NCBI GenBank assembly: GCA_910587515.1
Contig: CAJULW010000033.1
Location: 124,001-188,000 of the forward strand
From: an uncultured Duncaniella sp.
Lineage (GTDB): Bacteria; Bacteroidota; Bacteroidia; Bacteroidales; Muribaculaceae
DNA length: 64,000 nucleotides
Direction of reading: 5' to 3'
A program made the position numbers and the translations under genes. Of the stretch, positions 42,480 to 52,214 are shown one piece after another. Each line of letters opens with the position of its first letter. Positions within the stretch are counted from its first letter, which is position 1. The notes beneath the pieces were generated by a model. The model was not told the origin of the DNA, made no database searches, and saw only the letters and a program-made list of their open reading frames with translations.

Positions 42480-43298
42480 ATGGATTGGATTGATGCATTG
42501 ATACTTGGCATAGTTCAAGGTCTTGCCGAATATCTTCCGGTCAGCAGCAGTGGCCATTTGGAGATTTGTCGTGAGATACTTGGGCTTAAACTCCAAGGGG
42601 CGGATGCCCTTGAGTTCGATATAATGTTACATGTCGCGACAGTTCTGAGCACGATTGTTGTGTTATGGAATGAATTTGTTCCGTTATGTAAGTCGTTTTT
42701 TACGATTGCACGTGATGACAAATTTTTTTACGTATGTAAGATACTTCTTTCATGTATCCCTGTAGCTATTGTTGGAATCTTTTTTAAGGATTTTGTGGAG
42801 CGGTTTTTCGGATCGGGCCTTTTGGTAGTAGGTATATGTCTACTGATTACAGCGGTTCTGCTGACATTTGCCTATATGTTCAGAAATCCACAGCATGAAC
42901 GGATCGAAGGCGTAAAAGGACATGATATAACATGGCTTGACGCCTTGATTATAGGTTGCGCACAGGCAGTCGCTGTTCTTCCAGGTCTCAGTCGTTCAGG
43001 CACTACCATAGCGACCGGATTGCTTCTTGGTGATAAGCGCGACAAAATCGCACAGTTTTCGTTTTTCATGGTAATTATCCCTATCCTTGGAGAGGCTCTT
43101 TTGAGTGTGAAAGACCTTATAGGAGGAGAGGGTGTAGGCGAAAACATAGGGACATTTCCTCTTGTCATAGGATTCCTGTCTTCATTTATAGTGGGATGTC
43201 TTGCTTGTAAATGGATGATAAATATCGTGAAAAAAGGCAAACTTATCTGGTTTGCGGTTTATTGTATGTTTGCAGGTATTTTATGCCTTCTTTGGTAA
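42480..43298 (+). CDS. uppP: Undecaprenyl-diphosphatase
   Basis: 272 residues with about eight membrane helices. Catalytic signatures are GLAEYLPVSSSGHL near the N-terminus and PGLSRSGTTIATGLLLG in the second half. The enzyme dephosphorylates undecaprenyl diphosphate to regenerate the lipid carrier for wall synthesis; overexpression gives bacitracin resistance. It is tightly packed with the DUF3098 gene and truB. Confidence 0.96.
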   Translation: MDWIDALILGIVQGLAEYLPVSSSGHLEICREILGLKLQGADALEFDIMLHVATVLSTIVVLWNEFVPLCKSFFTIARDDKFFYVCKILLSCIPVAIVGIFFKDFVERFFGSGLLVVGICLLITAVLLTFAYMFRNPQHERIEGVKGHDITWLDALIIGCAQAVAVLPGLSRSGTTIATGLLLGDKRDKIAQFSFFMVIIPILGEALLSVKDLIGGEGVGENIGTFPLVIGFLSSFIVGCLACKWMINIVKKGKLIWFAVYCMFAGILCLLW

Positions 43299-43310
43299 AA
43301 CTTGTCAGAT

Positions 43311-44042
43311 ATGGATTTTGTCACGGGGGAAATTTTATATATAGACAAGCCACTTGAATGGACCTCTTTCGATGTTGTAAAAAGGATCCGTGGAGTATTG
43401 CTTCATAGGCTTCGTTGTAAAAAATTCAAGGTTGGACATGCAGGGACTCTTGATCCGCTTGCCACAGGGGTAATGGTTGTCGTTACCGGACGCGCTACCA
43501 AACTTATCGAGTCGCTCCAGGCTGGAGTAAAGGAATATGTCGCTACCGTTAAACTTGGAGCCACTACGCCATCGTTTGATCTTGAAACTGAAATTGACGC
43601 TACATATCCGGTAGGTCATATCGACCGTAAGCTTATTGAAGAAGCACTTACACGTTTTACCGGACGTATCGAACAAGTGCCACCATCGTTTTCAGCTTGT
43701 AAGGTAGACGGGAAAAGAGCATATAAAATGGCACGAAAGGGTCATGAAGTCCAGTTGAAGCCTAAAGTACTTGTTATCGATGAAATAGAATTGCTTGATT
43801 TTGACCCAAGCGATATGACCCTTGTTCTAAGGATTGTGTGTAGCAAAGGTACGTACATAAGAGCGCTTGCGCGTGACATCGGTTCAGCCCTTAATTCCGG
43901 TGCGCATCTTGTGGCTTTACGTCGTACGCGCGTTGGAGACGCTTCGATCGACCGGTGTCTCAGTGTTGACCAAGCGGTCGATCTCATCCGCAATGCGGAA
44001 ATCACTTTCCCTGATAGCTGGGAGAGTGGAAAGGAAAATTAA
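43311..44042 (+). CDS. truB: tRNA pseudouridine(55) synthase
   Basis: 243 residues from the ATG at 43311; a TTG at 43302 would add three residues. The opening GEILYIDKPLEWTSFDVVKRIR and the catalytic VGHAGTLDPLATGVMVV motif (nucleophile Asp) identify TruB. It makes pseudouridine at position 55 of the T loop of tRNAs. It lies 12 bp after uppP and 59 bp before queA. Confidence 0.95.
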   Translation: MDFVTGEILYIDKPLEWTSFDVVKRIRGVLLHRLRCKKFKVGHAGTLDPLATGVMVVVTGRATKLIESLQAGVKEYVATVKLGATTPSFDLETEIDATYPVGHIDRKLIEEALTRFTGRIEQVPPSFSACKVDGKRAYKMARKGHEVQLKPKVLVIDEIELLDFDPSDMTLVLRIVCSKGTYIRALARDIGSALNSGAHLVALRRTRVGDASIDRCLSVDQAVDLIRNAEITFPDSWESGKEN

Positions 44043-44101
44043 ATAGGAAAATTAGTTTTAGGGAGTCTTTTGACACTCCTTCTGATAAATAATAAACAAG
44101 G

Positions 44102-45154
44102 ATGAAGCTTTCTCAATTCAAATTCCGTCTGCCGGACGAACTTATCGCACAGCGTCCCAATCCCGAACGCGATCAGTCAAGGATGATGGTTGTTAACCGT
44201 AACACAGGCGAGATCGAGCATAAAATCTTCAAAGACATCATCGATTATTTTGATGATGGCGACCTCTTCGTCTATAATGACACAATGGTCTTTCCTGCTC
44301 GTCTTTACGGAAATAAGGAAAAAACCGGTGCGCGCATCGAAGTCTTCTTGCTTCGTGAGCTAAGCGCGGAGAATAAACTTTGGGACGTGCTTGTCGAACC
44401 GGCCAGAAAGATCCGTATCGGAAACAAACTCTACTTTGGTGACGACGAGTCGATGGTCGCAGAAGTCATCGACAATACGACATCCCGCGGACGCACACTG
44501 CGTTTCCTATATGACGGCACACATGAAGAGTTTAAAAAAGAGTTGTATAAACTGGGTACGACCCCGCTGCCATACTATATAGACCGTGAGCCAGACGAAG
44601 AAGACGCTGAACGCTATCAGACCATTTTTGCCCGTAAAGAAGGGGCTGTGATTGTCCCTGGCGCCGGTTTGCATTTTTCTCGTGAACTACTCAAGCGTCT
44701 TGAAATTAAGGGCGTCAACCAGGGTTTTATCACCATACATAGTGGACTTGGTAATTATCGTGAGATTGATGTCGAAGACCTGACTAAGCACCGTATGGAT
44801 TCCGAGGAAATGGAAGCCACCCAGGAGCTCGTCGACCTTGTTAATGACACCAAAGATAGAAGCAACAAGGTTTGTGCGGTTGGCACATCTGTATTAAGGG
44901 CTATCGCAAGCTCCGTAAGCATGGGTGAACACATGAAGACATATACGGGATGGACAAACAAATTCATATTCCCACCCTACGATTTCAATGTCACAGACGC
45001 TCTTGTGTCAAATTTCCATCTTCCATATTCGACCATGTTGATGATGGTTGCGGCATTTGGCGGATACGACCTTGTAATGGACGCATATAAAAAAGCCGTC
45101 AAGGAAGGATATAAATTCGGTGTCTATGGTGACGCGATGCTTATTGTATCATAA
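44102..45154 (+). CDS. queA: S-adenosylmethionine:tRNA ribosyltransferase-isomerase
   Basis: 350 residues, standard for QueA. FKFRLPDELIAQRPNPERDQSRMMVV opens the protein; GLGNYREIDVEDLTKHRMDSE, TSVLRAI and TNKFIFPPYDFN follow. It builds epoxyqueuosine on tRNA from preQ1. No preQ1 riboswitch is apparent in the 59-bp gap upstream. The yigZ-like gene starts 9 bp after its stop in the same frame. Confidence 0.96.
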   Translation: MKLSQFKFRLPDELIAQRPNPERDQSRMMVVNRNTGEIEHKIFKDIIDYFDDGDLFVYNDTMVFPARLYGNKEKTGARIEVFLLRELSAENKLWDVLVEPARKIRIGNKLYFGDDESMVAEVIDNTTSRGRTLRFLYDGTHEEFKKELYKLGTTPLPYYIDREPDEEDAERYQTIFARKEGAVIVPGAGLHFSRELLKRLEIKGVNQGFITIHSGLGNYREIDVEDLTKHRMDSEEMEATQELVDLVNDTKDRSNKVCAVGTSVLRAIASSVSMGEHMKTYTGWTNKFIFPPYDFNVTDALVSNFHLPYSTMLMMVAAFGGYDLVMDAYKKAVKEGYKFGVYGDAMLIVS

Positions 45155-45163
45155 CAACTTGTT

Positions 45164-45775
45164 TTGGCTGGCTATTTAACAATATCGCAGCAGAGTGAAG
45201 CGGCTTTTCGTGAAAAAATGAGCCGCTTCATCTCTTTTGCCATACCGGTTTCGACTGCTTTAGAGGCAAAAGAATATATCGCGCTCTACACTAATGAATA
45301 TCATGACGCACGTCATGTATGCTGGGCTTACATGATAGGCTCGGAAAGAAAAGAATTTTTATCATCTGACAACGGGGAGCCGTCTGGAACAGCCGGCAAA
45401 CCGATTCTTGGACAGATCAACTCATTCGGGCTTACGAATATTGTGATAATAGTCGTGAGATATTTCGGAGGAATCAAACTCGGAACCTCAGGCCTGATCG
45501 CTGCTTACCGCGAGTCCGCTCGTCTTGCGATAGAAGCAGCCGAAATCATCGAGGGGAGGGACATGACCGAAATGAGTTTCACTTTCCCTTATCTTGCAAT
45601 GAACGATGTGATGAAACTTCTTAAGGCGCAAAACACCCCTGGATCTGCCGAAACCGTTCGCATATTGTCACAACATTTCGACAATACCTGCATGGTCACC
45701 ATATCGCTTCCTCTCGATATGCTTCCGGAATTGACCGGACGCATATCTGCGATCTCAGGGACATCCATTAAATGA
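45164..45775 (+). CDS. yigZ: YigZ/IMPACT family protein
   Basis: 203 residues from a TTG start; this is the only start that leaves the family opening YLTISQQSEAAFREKMSRFISFAIPV intact. The core signature EPSGTAGKPILGQI and VVRYFGGIKLGTSGLIAAYRESA is clear. The family is related to the eukaryotic GCN2 inhibitor IMPACT and may act on translation; no reaction is proven. It ends 11 bp before the convergent rsgA. Confidence 0.9.
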   Translation: MAGYLTISQQSEAAFREKMSRFISFAIPVSTALEAKEYIALYTNEYHDARHVCWAYMIGSERKEFLSSDNGEPSGTAGKPILGQINSFGLTNIVIIVVRYFGGIKLGTSGLIAAYRESARLAIEAAEIIEGRDMTEMSFTFPYLAMNDVMKLLKAQNTPGSAETVRILSQHFDNTCMVTISLPLDMLPELTGRISAISGTSIK

Positions 45776-45786
45776 ACATTTCAATT

Positions 45787-46740
45787 TTAATACCCTTTGC
45801 GGTATTTGTCATCGTCGGAGTCTTCGAGGATAGACAGATAAGAATTATAACGTGATTCCGATATAAGGTGATTTTCTAAAGCCGCTTTTACGGCACATCC
45901 TGGTTCGCATGTGTGAGTGCAATCTCCGTAGCGACATGCACTTCCGGTTTTAAATATCTCAGGGAAAAAATGGCTCACTTCGTGTCGGTCGAACTCAAGC
46001 GTGCCGAATCCTTTTACACCGGGAGTGTCTATTATATAAGATTTCTTTTCAATATCCGGTATTTCGAACATCTCAGAAAAAGTGGTCGTATGCATCCCCG
46101 TATCGTGGGTCTCGGATATTTCGGCTGTCGATAGCGAAAGTCCGGGAATGAGATCGTTTATCAATGTCGACTTTCCGACACCGGAATTTCCTGAAAACAA
46201 TGTGGTTTTGCCTTCAAGCGTCTTACGCAAATCTGCGATTCCTTCTCCTGTTTTGGCAGATAACTTTAACACAGGATAGCCAATGGATTTATAGAGATAC
46301 GTTACCGCGTCAAGATATTCGATTGCTTCCAGGTCATCTTTGATCAGATCTATTTTGTTTATTACGATCACGGCTTCCACCCTATATGCCTCGGCCGTAG
46401 CGAGAAAACGGTCGATAAAAGTTGTTGAGGTTGAAGGATGGAAGAGAGTGACAATAAGACAGACTTGATCAAGATTGGCAGCTATTATGTGGCCTTGTTT
46501 TGACAGATTGCTCGCTTTGCGGATTATATAGTTACGTCTCGGCTCAATAGATACGATATAATTGGTTTCGTCGATACCTCCGCTTATTGTCACACGGTCA
46601 CCGACCGCTATTGGATTGGTGGTGCGTATTCCTTTTAGGCGGAAATTCCCTTTTATTTTGCAATTCACGTCACGATAATCATCCGTACGGACGATGTAGC
46701 TGCTGCCTGTATTTTTTACGACTGTACCTGTCATGATCAT
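45787..46740 (-). CDS. rsgA: Ribosome small subunit-dependent GTPase A
   Basis: 317 residues. An OB-fold (about 5-75) precedes a circularly permuted GTPase with NKIDL (G4), LSAKTGEG (G5), GNSGVGKST (G1) and DTPG (G3), then a C-terminal zinc site with Cys and His in CRYGDCTHTCEPGC. It helps mature the 30S subunit. The ATG overlaps the TGA of the upstream TPR gene (ATGA), so translation is probably coupled; a second ATG lies two codons later. Confidence 0.94.
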   Translation of the reverse strand: MIMTGTVVKNTGSSYIVRTDDYRDVNCKIKGNFRLKGIRTTNPIAVGDRVTISGGIDETNYIVSIEPRRNYIIRKASNLSKQGHIIAANLDQVCLIVTLFHPSTSTTFIDRFLATAEAYRVEAVIVINKIDLIKDDLEAIEYLDAVTYLYKSIGYPVLKLSAKTGEGIADLRKTLEGKTTLFSGNSGVGKSTLINDLIPGLSLSTAEISETHDTGMHTTTFSEMFEIPDIEKKSYIIDTPGVKGFGTLEFDRHEVSHFFPEIFKTGSACRYGDCTHTCEPGCAVKAALENHLISESRYNSYLSILEDSDDDKYRKGY

Positions 46741-47597
46741 TTACCTAAGAATTGTTGTGCCCTTTGGGGTGCTATGCCGAGTCCGACCGCTTTTTGGGCG
46801 TCAGCTCTGGCGTCATCAGGGCGGAATCTCATCTTGTTTAGTGCGGCACGGTAGAGGTAGAGCTCACCGTCATCCGGATTAAGTTCCAAAGCGGAATTTA
46901 TATCGTCCGACGCATCCTGTAGATTTCCTGAAAGAAGATGGCAATAGGCTCGCCCCCCGTAATATTCTGATTCTTTGCGTTCTGTAAGGACTCTTGTATA
47001 ATATGGAATCGCTCCGTTGAAATCTCCGGTCCCGCTAAGTACAGATGCTCCCGCTATGTTTGTTTCTATGTCTTTGGGGAAATTCTTTTCCATAAATTCG
47101 AAATCCGCTTTCGCGGTTTTGAAATCATGTTTGCGAAGAGCTATAAGACACCGGTGTAGGCGAGGCGTCGTCACCATTGAATCCAATTCGAGAATAAGAC
47201 AGTAATCCTTGTATGCCTCGTCTTCATATCCGTTGGCAGACAAAACTTTGGCTCGATTGCTTAGAATTGTCACTGATGCCGGAGCCATAATATGAGCATC
47301 TGTTAGAGTTGCGATTGCAAGCGAATCCTGACCCATGTTGAAACGTATCATACCGAGATTTGACATAAGCAATACGTTTGACGGATTGGCAGGTTCCATC
47401 TTGAGTGCTGCGAGAATAGCTCTTTCTGCCTCTCTCCATTTACCCTCTCCACAGGCTTTGTCTGCGTCTTCTACTTTTTTCATATAAGGAGAGTCGTCTG
47501 ACTTGTTTATGGTAACAGCCAAGACATTTTCGGGCATAATCCAGATGAGAAAGAGTATCAATGCGATGCGGTGTAAACATTTTGTTGTCCGTTTCAT
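46737..47597 (-). CDS. Secreted tetratricopeptide-repeat protein
   Basis: 286 residues with an N-terminal signal peptide (about 1-27, LILFLIWIMPENVLA). The rest is made of TPR units, for example AERAILAALKMEPANPSNVLLMSNLG, AIPYYTRVLTERKESEYYGGRAYC and ASDDINSALELNPDDGELYLYRA. It is presumably a periplasmic scaffold; its partner is unknown. It shares its stop codon bases with the rsgA start. Confidence 0.85.
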   Translation of the reverse strand: MKRTTKCLHRIALILFLIWIMPENVLAVTINKSDDSPYMKKVEDADKACGEGKWREAERAILAALKMEPANPSNVLLMSNLGMIRFNMGQDSLAIATLTDAHIMAPASVTILSNRAKVLSANGYEDEAYKDYCLILELDSMVTTPRLHRCLIALRKHDFKTAKADFEFMEKNFPKDIETNIAGASVLSGTGDFNGAIPYYTRVLTERKESEYYGGRAYCHLLSGNLQDASDDINSALELNPDDGELYLYRAALNKMRFRPDDARADAQKAVGLGIAPQRAQQFLGK

Positions 47598-47627
47598 GTT
47601 TATGGAGAGGAATATTGTGACAGTAAT

Positions 47628-48473
47628 TTATAATTCCGACAGATTGTTGCGGTAATCACGTGGAGACATGCCAGTGAGATGCTTGAAATATTTTCCGAAA
47701 AAAGATTGATTGGAGAAATTCAGGGCAAGACTGATCTCCTGTATATTCATCCCTGTTGTCCTCAACAAAAGCTTTGCTTCAAGTATGACACGATGGTCAA
47801 TCCATTCACCGGCTGTCTTGCCGCTTATCTCTTTCAAGACAGCAGAGAGATGCTTCGGTGTGACAAACAGTTTTTCAGCATAGAAATTGACCGCACGCTC
47901 GGTTCTGAAATGAAGCTCGATAAGATCTATGAAATTAGCTAAAAGCTCCTCGCGTCGCGAATGATGCTTTGTGTTGTTAGCCCGTGATGCATATATGCCG
48001 AGTGTATTATAGAACAACAGCTCGCACAACGCACCGAGAGCCATATTGTTAAAAAGACGGTTCTCGAATTGAATTTGCCTCTGTAACATCTCATAAATCA
48101 GTGTTTGGGCATCCAATTCGTCCGGAGTTATCTGTATTACGGGGTTTGCGTTATAGTGAATGCTATAAGGTATGAGATAGTGCAGAGACGGAATAAGTTC
48201 GTTTACAGTATCCTCTTCTACGACGATGAAAAAACCTTCGAAATCTTCGCTTTCTTTACATTGGCTTATTATGTGGCCTGGACGTAGAACCATTATCGAA
48301 TTAGGTCCCATTTGGCGTGGAGCCACGTCTATTATAGCTGATATTTCACCTTTTTTACATACGGCAAGCAACATACTGTCAAGTCTGGACGGAAATGTGA
48401 CAGTTTGAATTTCAGCGAGTGAACGAAAAACGCTTATAGATTCGGAAGGATGCTTTTTTAGTGCTGGATTCAT
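47628..48473 (-). CDS. AraC family transcriptional regulator
   Basis: 281 residues. The N-terminal ~170 residues look like a cupin-type sensing domain. The C-terminal AraC/XylS domain (about 180-281) has two helix-turn-helix units, the second ending IQEISLALNFSNQSFFGKYFKHLTGMSPRDYR. No target or ligand is evident. The gene stands alone; a TAACTTTG box at 48511-48518 (minus strand) is a candidate promoter element. Confidence 0.9.
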   Translation of the reverse strand: MNPALKKHPSESISVFRSLAEIQTVTFPSRLDSMLLAVCKKGEISAIIDVAPRQMGPNSIMVLRPGHIISQCKESEDFEGFFIVVEEDTVNELIPSLHYLIPYSIHYNANPVIQITPDELDAQTLIYEMLQRQIQFENRLFNNMALGALCELLFYNTLGIYASRANNTKHHSRREELLANFIDLIELHFRTERAVNFYAEKLFVTPKHLSAVLKEISGKTAGEWIDHRVILEAKLLLRTTGMNIQEISLALNFSNQSFFGKYFKHLTGMSPRDYRNNLSEL

Positions 48474-48662
48474 GCGTAAAGATAATCTTATGTTATCCTT
48501 GTTTTCTTTGCAAAGTTAAGCATTCTTCTCAAAAAAGTGTTCAATTTTTCGGTATTGAGGCTCTTTGGTTAACGCATTTTAGAGCGTATTTAACAAATAT
48601 TTTACCTATAAACCATCCGCATGTTTCGATTTCTTATTTTGCTTTGGATCGTTTAAACAGGC

Positions 48663-49736
48663 TTATTTTATTCCTCTTCTGTTCAGTTCAGCTTGATATC
48701 GACGGGCATTGGCTCTGTGCGTATCGTAATCGGAAGCGAAATTGTGATAGCCTGAGAAATCTTCTTTAGCGCACATATAGATATAGTTATGCTCAGGGGC
48801 ATCGAGCACGGCATCCAATGTGGCTCCGGCTGCTATACGAATCGGGCCTGGAGGCAATCCGGTTACACGATATGTATTGTAAGGCGATTCTATAGATAGA
48901 TGTTTACCCGTGATCCGTCTGAGAGAGAAATCTCCTGTCGCGAACTTTACCGTAGGGTCGGCCTGAAGCTTCATTCCCTTTTTCAGCCGGTTAAGATACA
49001 GTCGTGCTACTTGGGGCTTTTCATCGGCTTTAGCTGTTTCCTCCTCTACTATCGAAGCTATTGTCGCCACTTGCGATGGACTAAGTCCCAGTTGCGACGC
49101 TTTGGCTCTACGTTCGGTATTCCAGAAGCGGTTTCTATAGTCAAGCAACCGTTTCACGACGTTTTCCGGAGATGCGCTCCAATAAAATTCATAACTGTCT
49201 GGAATAAAGGCCGCCGGGAAATTCTGGCGTGTAAAGCCATTGTCTGGCAACACTTCCTCGCAGGCGTCGAGAAATTCTTCAGGTGAACACTGTAATTGGG
49301 CGGCTATACGTTGTGACAACTGTTGCATTGTCCGCGTGCCGTTGAAACGTACCTCTACAGGGGTTTGTCGGCCGAGTGCTATCCTGCGGCTTATGCCGAG
49401 TGCGCTTTGACCAGGGGAGACTTTATAGGCTCCCTGCGAGTTTTCCACATTTCCACCGATGAGTTTCCAGATGATATAGACCCTCGTGCCCATAGATGTT
49501 CCGAGATTGGATTTCATTGAATCCTTGACCGCGCTTCGAGAAATGTTTTTAGGGATATAGATCCATTCGCTTTTCCCGTCGTTTCCCGTATACGGAATAA
49601 AAGCGAATCCGATCAATGATCCGCACACAACGACAAATGCTATCGCTGCAATCAATATTGCGAGCGCGTGACGGTTGGCCCATGAATTTTTCTTTTTTCT
49701 GTTTTTGCCTTTTGTGGACTGAGGTCTGTTTGCCAT
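48663..49736 (-). CDS. mltG: Endolytic peptidoglycan transglycosylase
   Basis: 357 residues from the ATG at 49736, which avoids overlap with the MerR gene; a farther upstream ATG would add ten. A basic N-terminus and one membrane helix (about 24-45) precede a LysM-like part and the YceG/MltG catalytic domain with IASIVEEETAKADEKPQVARLYLNRL, whose Glu is catalytic, and LQADPTVKFATG. MltG cuts nascent glycan strands and sets their length. Confidence 0.93.
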   Translation of the reverse strand: MANRPQSTKGKNRKKKNSWANRHALAILIAAIAFVVVCGSLIGFAFIPYTGNDGKSEWIYIPKNISRSAVKDSMKSNLGTSMGTRVYIIWKLIGGNVENSQGAYKVSPGQSALGISRRIALGRQTPVEVRFNGTRTMQQLSQRIAAQLQCSPEEFLDACEEVLPDNGFTRQNFPAAFIPDSYEFYWSASPENVVKRLLDYRNRFWNTERRAKASQLGLSPSQVATIASIVEEETAKADEKPQVARLYLNRLKKGMKLQADPTVKFATGDFSLRRITGKHLSIESPYNTYRVTGLPPGPIRIAAGATLDAVLDAPEHNYIYMCAKEDFSGYHNFASDYDTHRANARRYQAELNRRGIK

Positions 49737-49740
49737 GATT

Positions 49741-50076
49741 TCAACGTAATTCATGCAGGGAGTCAAGTATCATTTGCAGACGGTCGCGTATCTCCCTGAG
49801 CCTTGCGATCGCCTCGTATTTTTTAGTCACTCCGTCTCTGTTATGTTTTATCTCCTCTTGGGCCGCATCAAGTTTCATACCTTTGTCTTTGACAAGAAAA
49901 GCCACCATACGGATGTTTTCTACGTCGCGGGGAGTATAGAATCTCGTTCCCCGATCGTTACGCTTCGGACTGATTGACGGGAAACAGGTCTCCCAGAAAC
50001 GCAATGTCGACATAGGAAGCCCGACAATCTCGGATACTTCCCCGATCTTATAATATTTCTTGTTTGTGTCCTTCAT
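49741..50076 (-). CDS. MerR family transcriptional regulator
   Basis: 111 residues from the ATG at 50076. A MerR winged helix (YKIGEVSEIVGLPMSTLRFWETCFPSISPKR) spans about 8-75, with the second part RFYTPRDVENIRMVAFLVKDKGM. A short coiled coil ends the protein. It lacks a ligand domain, as do many short MerR proteins of Bacteroidota. mltG follows 4 bp downstream, so it may regulate or be coexpressed with mltG. Confidence 0.88.
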   Translation of the reverse strand: MKDTNKKYYKIGEVSEIVGLPMSTLRFWETCFPSISPKRNDRGTRFYTPRDVENIRMVAFLVKDKGMKLDAAQEEIKHNRDGVTKKYEAIARLREIRDRLQMILDSLHELR

Positions 50077-50132
50077 CAACGATGACGCACTTCATTACGC
50101 TAATTAAAACAGCTTTGACTTTTAAACAGCCT

Positions 50133-50594
50133 CTATTCTGCAAGGGCATAGAAAGTCTGGCGATACAAAGGAGCGCTTGGATAATACACCGGATCCATAT
50201 TGAACACACTATTGGAGAAACGGCCTGGCGAAAGATGGTCTATCATCCAGTATTCCATGCCTGAACCGTCAATGTCAAGGGCGATAACAGCGAAATTTTC
50301 TGTCGTGAAATCCCATACGAAATATGTCCTTGTCTCTTCAGGCACATAGCCCTCCACCTCAAGATACGTGTCCCAAACACCTGTGCCGTCATCGTAGAAA
50401 TCCCAATATTGGCATGAATAATATTCCCTCCCGTTAGGATATCTACCGTAATCCTCGTTAAACCATGTCACTGACGTGAGGTTGTATAGGGTTTCCCGCT
50501 GGATTTCTCCAAGCTCGTTGTCGTCGCAACCAGTCAAAGTAATGCCTAATAAAAGAAAAATTAAGGTCCGTGTGTACAGGTTTATATATTTCAT
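50133..50594 (-). CDS. Hypothetical lipoprotein
   Basis: 153 residues. Lipobox LTGC after an N-terminal hydrophobic stretch marks a lipoprotein. The mature part is rich in Tyr, Trp and acidic residues (TWFNEDYGRYPNGREYYSCQYWDFYDDGTGVWD) and looks like an all-beta lipocalin-type fold. Function is unknown. A TATCTTTG box is at 50636-50643 (minus strand). Confidence 0.7.
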   Translation of the reverse strand: MKYINLYTRTLIFLLLGITLTGCDDNELGEIQRETLYNLTSVTWFNEDYGRYPNGREYYSCQYWDFYDDGTGVWDTYLEVEGYVPEETRTYFVWDFTTENFAVIALDIDGSGMEYWMIDHLSPGRFSNSVFNMDPVYYPSAPLYRQTFYALAE

Positions 50595-50731
50595 GATCTA
50601 AAATGGCGGAGATGTTTATTGACAAATGTATGTTGCAAAGATACTCAATGTGTCGGATATGGCTTTTAATGAATAAAAGGAATTATGGTTAAATTATGTG
50701 AACGAATATGCGCCTGTCAATGAAATTTTAG

Positions 50732-50739
50732 TAAATTTG
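50732..50739 (+). promoter_or_regulatory. Likely -7 box for rplY
   Basis: TAAATTTG on the plus strand, 97 bp before the start codon; no clear -33 element. The leader includes a weak CCC/GGG hairpin near 50757-50772. Confidence 0.45.
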
Positions 50740-50835
50740 CACTCGCTTTTTAAGCATCCCCGTGTGATGGGAAATTAAGGAGCAACTTGATTACAACTTA
50801 ATTTTGAGTAACACAATTTAAATTTTTAATCGGAA

Positions 50836-51486
50836 ATGAAGACATTTCAACTCAGCGCCGAACCTCGTACCGACCTCGGCAAAAAAGCCACAAAGGCTCT
50901 CCGTAAGGAAAATAAAATTCCCGTTGTTCTTAACGGTGGTGAAATCATAACACTTCCTTACGAAAAGGCTCTTAAGCCCGGTGAAAAAATCGTTGAGATC
51001 GGCAACGGAAAGGGACTTGTTACTACAGATATCGTAGTGACACAAGACGCTGTGCGCAAACTCGTTTATACGCCCGATATCTATGCTATCGAGCTTTCGC
51101 TTAACGGAGAGACTCGTATGGCAGTTCTAAAGGACATACAGTTCCATCCGGTAAAGGATACCATCCTTCATATCGACCTTCTTGAAGTTAACGATAAGAA
51201 GCCTGTGACTATCGAAGTACCCGTTAAACTCGAAGGTCATGCAGAAGGTGTTAAAGCGGGTGGTAAACTCAACCTCTCGATGAAGAAAATCCGTGTTAAG
51301 GCTGTTTATACAGAGATCCCCGAACGCGTCGTCATCAATGTCGATCACCTCGGCCTTGGCAAGACACTCCAGATCGGTGAACTCCATTTCGATGGTCTTG
51401 AACTGATGAACGCCAAGAATGCTGTTGTCTGCGCTGTTCAGCTTACGCGTGCCGCTCGTGGTGCACAGGCCAACGCAGCCCAGTAA
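50836..51486 (+). CDS. rplY: 50S ribosomal protein L25/general stress protein Ctc
   Basis: 216 residues, the long CTC form. The N-terminal L25 domain (about 1-93) binds 5S rRNA; the C-terminal TL5-like domain (about 94-200) contains VTIEVPVKLEGHAEGVKAGGKL. Codons favour C-ending forms more strongly than in the lipoprotein genes, as expected for a highly expressed gene. A strong terminator follows at 51509-51561. Confidence 0.95.
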   Translation: MKTFQLSAEPRTDLGKKATKALRKENKIPVVLNGGEIITLPYEKALKPGEKIVEIGNGKGLVTTDIVVTQDAVRKLVYTPDIYAIELSLNGETRMAVLKDIQFHPVKDTILHIDLLEVNDKKPVTIEVPVKLEGHAEGVKAGGKLNLSMKKIRVKAVYTEIPERVVINVDHLGLGKTLQIGELHFDGLELMNAKNAVVCAVQLTRAARGAQANAAQ

Positions 51487-51508
51487 TTTCGGCATCGTCA
51501 ATCTTATC

Positions 51509-51561
51509 AACGACAGATTTTCTTCACGGATTTTTTCCGGGCAGAGAGAAAATCTGTCGTT
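51509..51561 (+). terminator. Terminator after rplY
   Basis: A 15-bp perfect stem (51509-51523 with 51547-51561), 23-nt loop, followed by TATTATTTG. Confidence 0.75.
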
Positions 51562-51643
51562 TATTATTTGAATGATTTATACTTGTTTTCAATAGTTTAT
51601 CTGAATTAAACCTATTCGGATGTTATAAAAACATCAACTTTCT

Positions 51644-52207
51644 ATGAAATATCTTATTGTGGGTTTGGGAAATATCGGGTCTGAATACGCAATGACGCGC
51701 CATAACGCAGGCTTTCGTATAGCTGATGCTCTCGCTTCTGCCGGTGACGCATCCTTTTCAACAGAGCGTTATGGAGATATAGCACGTATGAGAGTCAAAA
51801 ATGCGCAGCTCGTCATTCTTAAACCGTCTACCTACATGAATCTTTCCGGAAACGCAGTCCGTTACTGGAAAGAGAAAGAGGGAATTGATATTGATAACAT
51901 CATCGTCATAGTCGATGACTGCGCACTGCCTTTCGGAGCGGTACGCATAAAACCATCCGGGAGTGACGCAGGTCACAATGGACTTAAAAACATCGCACAG
52001 ATGCTTGGTACTCAGGCTTATCCTCGTCTGCGTTTTGGCATCGGGAATGACTTTCCTCGAGGAATGCAGATAGAATATGTACTTGGTGCTTTCTCTGAAA
52101 GCGAAGAAAAAATGATGAATGAGAGGATAGACATAGCGGTCGATGCCATCAAGACATTCTGTCTTGCGGGTATACAGCGGACAATGAACACATATAACAA
52201 TAAGTGA
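51644..52207 (+). CDS. pth: Peptidyl-tRNA hydrolase
   Basis: 187 residues. Catalytic His20 lies in YAMTRHNAGF; LILKPSTYMNLSGNAV and VDDCALPFGAVRIKPSGSDAGHNGLKNI are family hallmarks. It releases tRNA from prematurely dropped peptides. hslR begins 7 bp after its stop, giving a two-gene unit. Confidence 0.96.
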   Translation: MKYLIVGLGNIGSEYAMTRHNAGFRIADALASAGDASFSTERYGDIARMRVKNAQLVILKPSTYMNLSGNAVRYWKEKEGIDIDNIIVIVDDCALPFGAVRIKPSGSDAGHNGLKNIAQMLGTQAYPRLRFGIGNDFPRGMQIEYVLGAFSESEEKMMNERIDIAVDAIKTFCLAGIQRTMNTYNNK

Positions 52208-52214
52208 CCGGATT

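Noticed and set aside
44043..44101. preQ1 riboswitch before queA
   Set aside because: The gap is 59 bp with only a 5-bp GGAGT/ACTCC stem; no preQ1 aptamer pattern.
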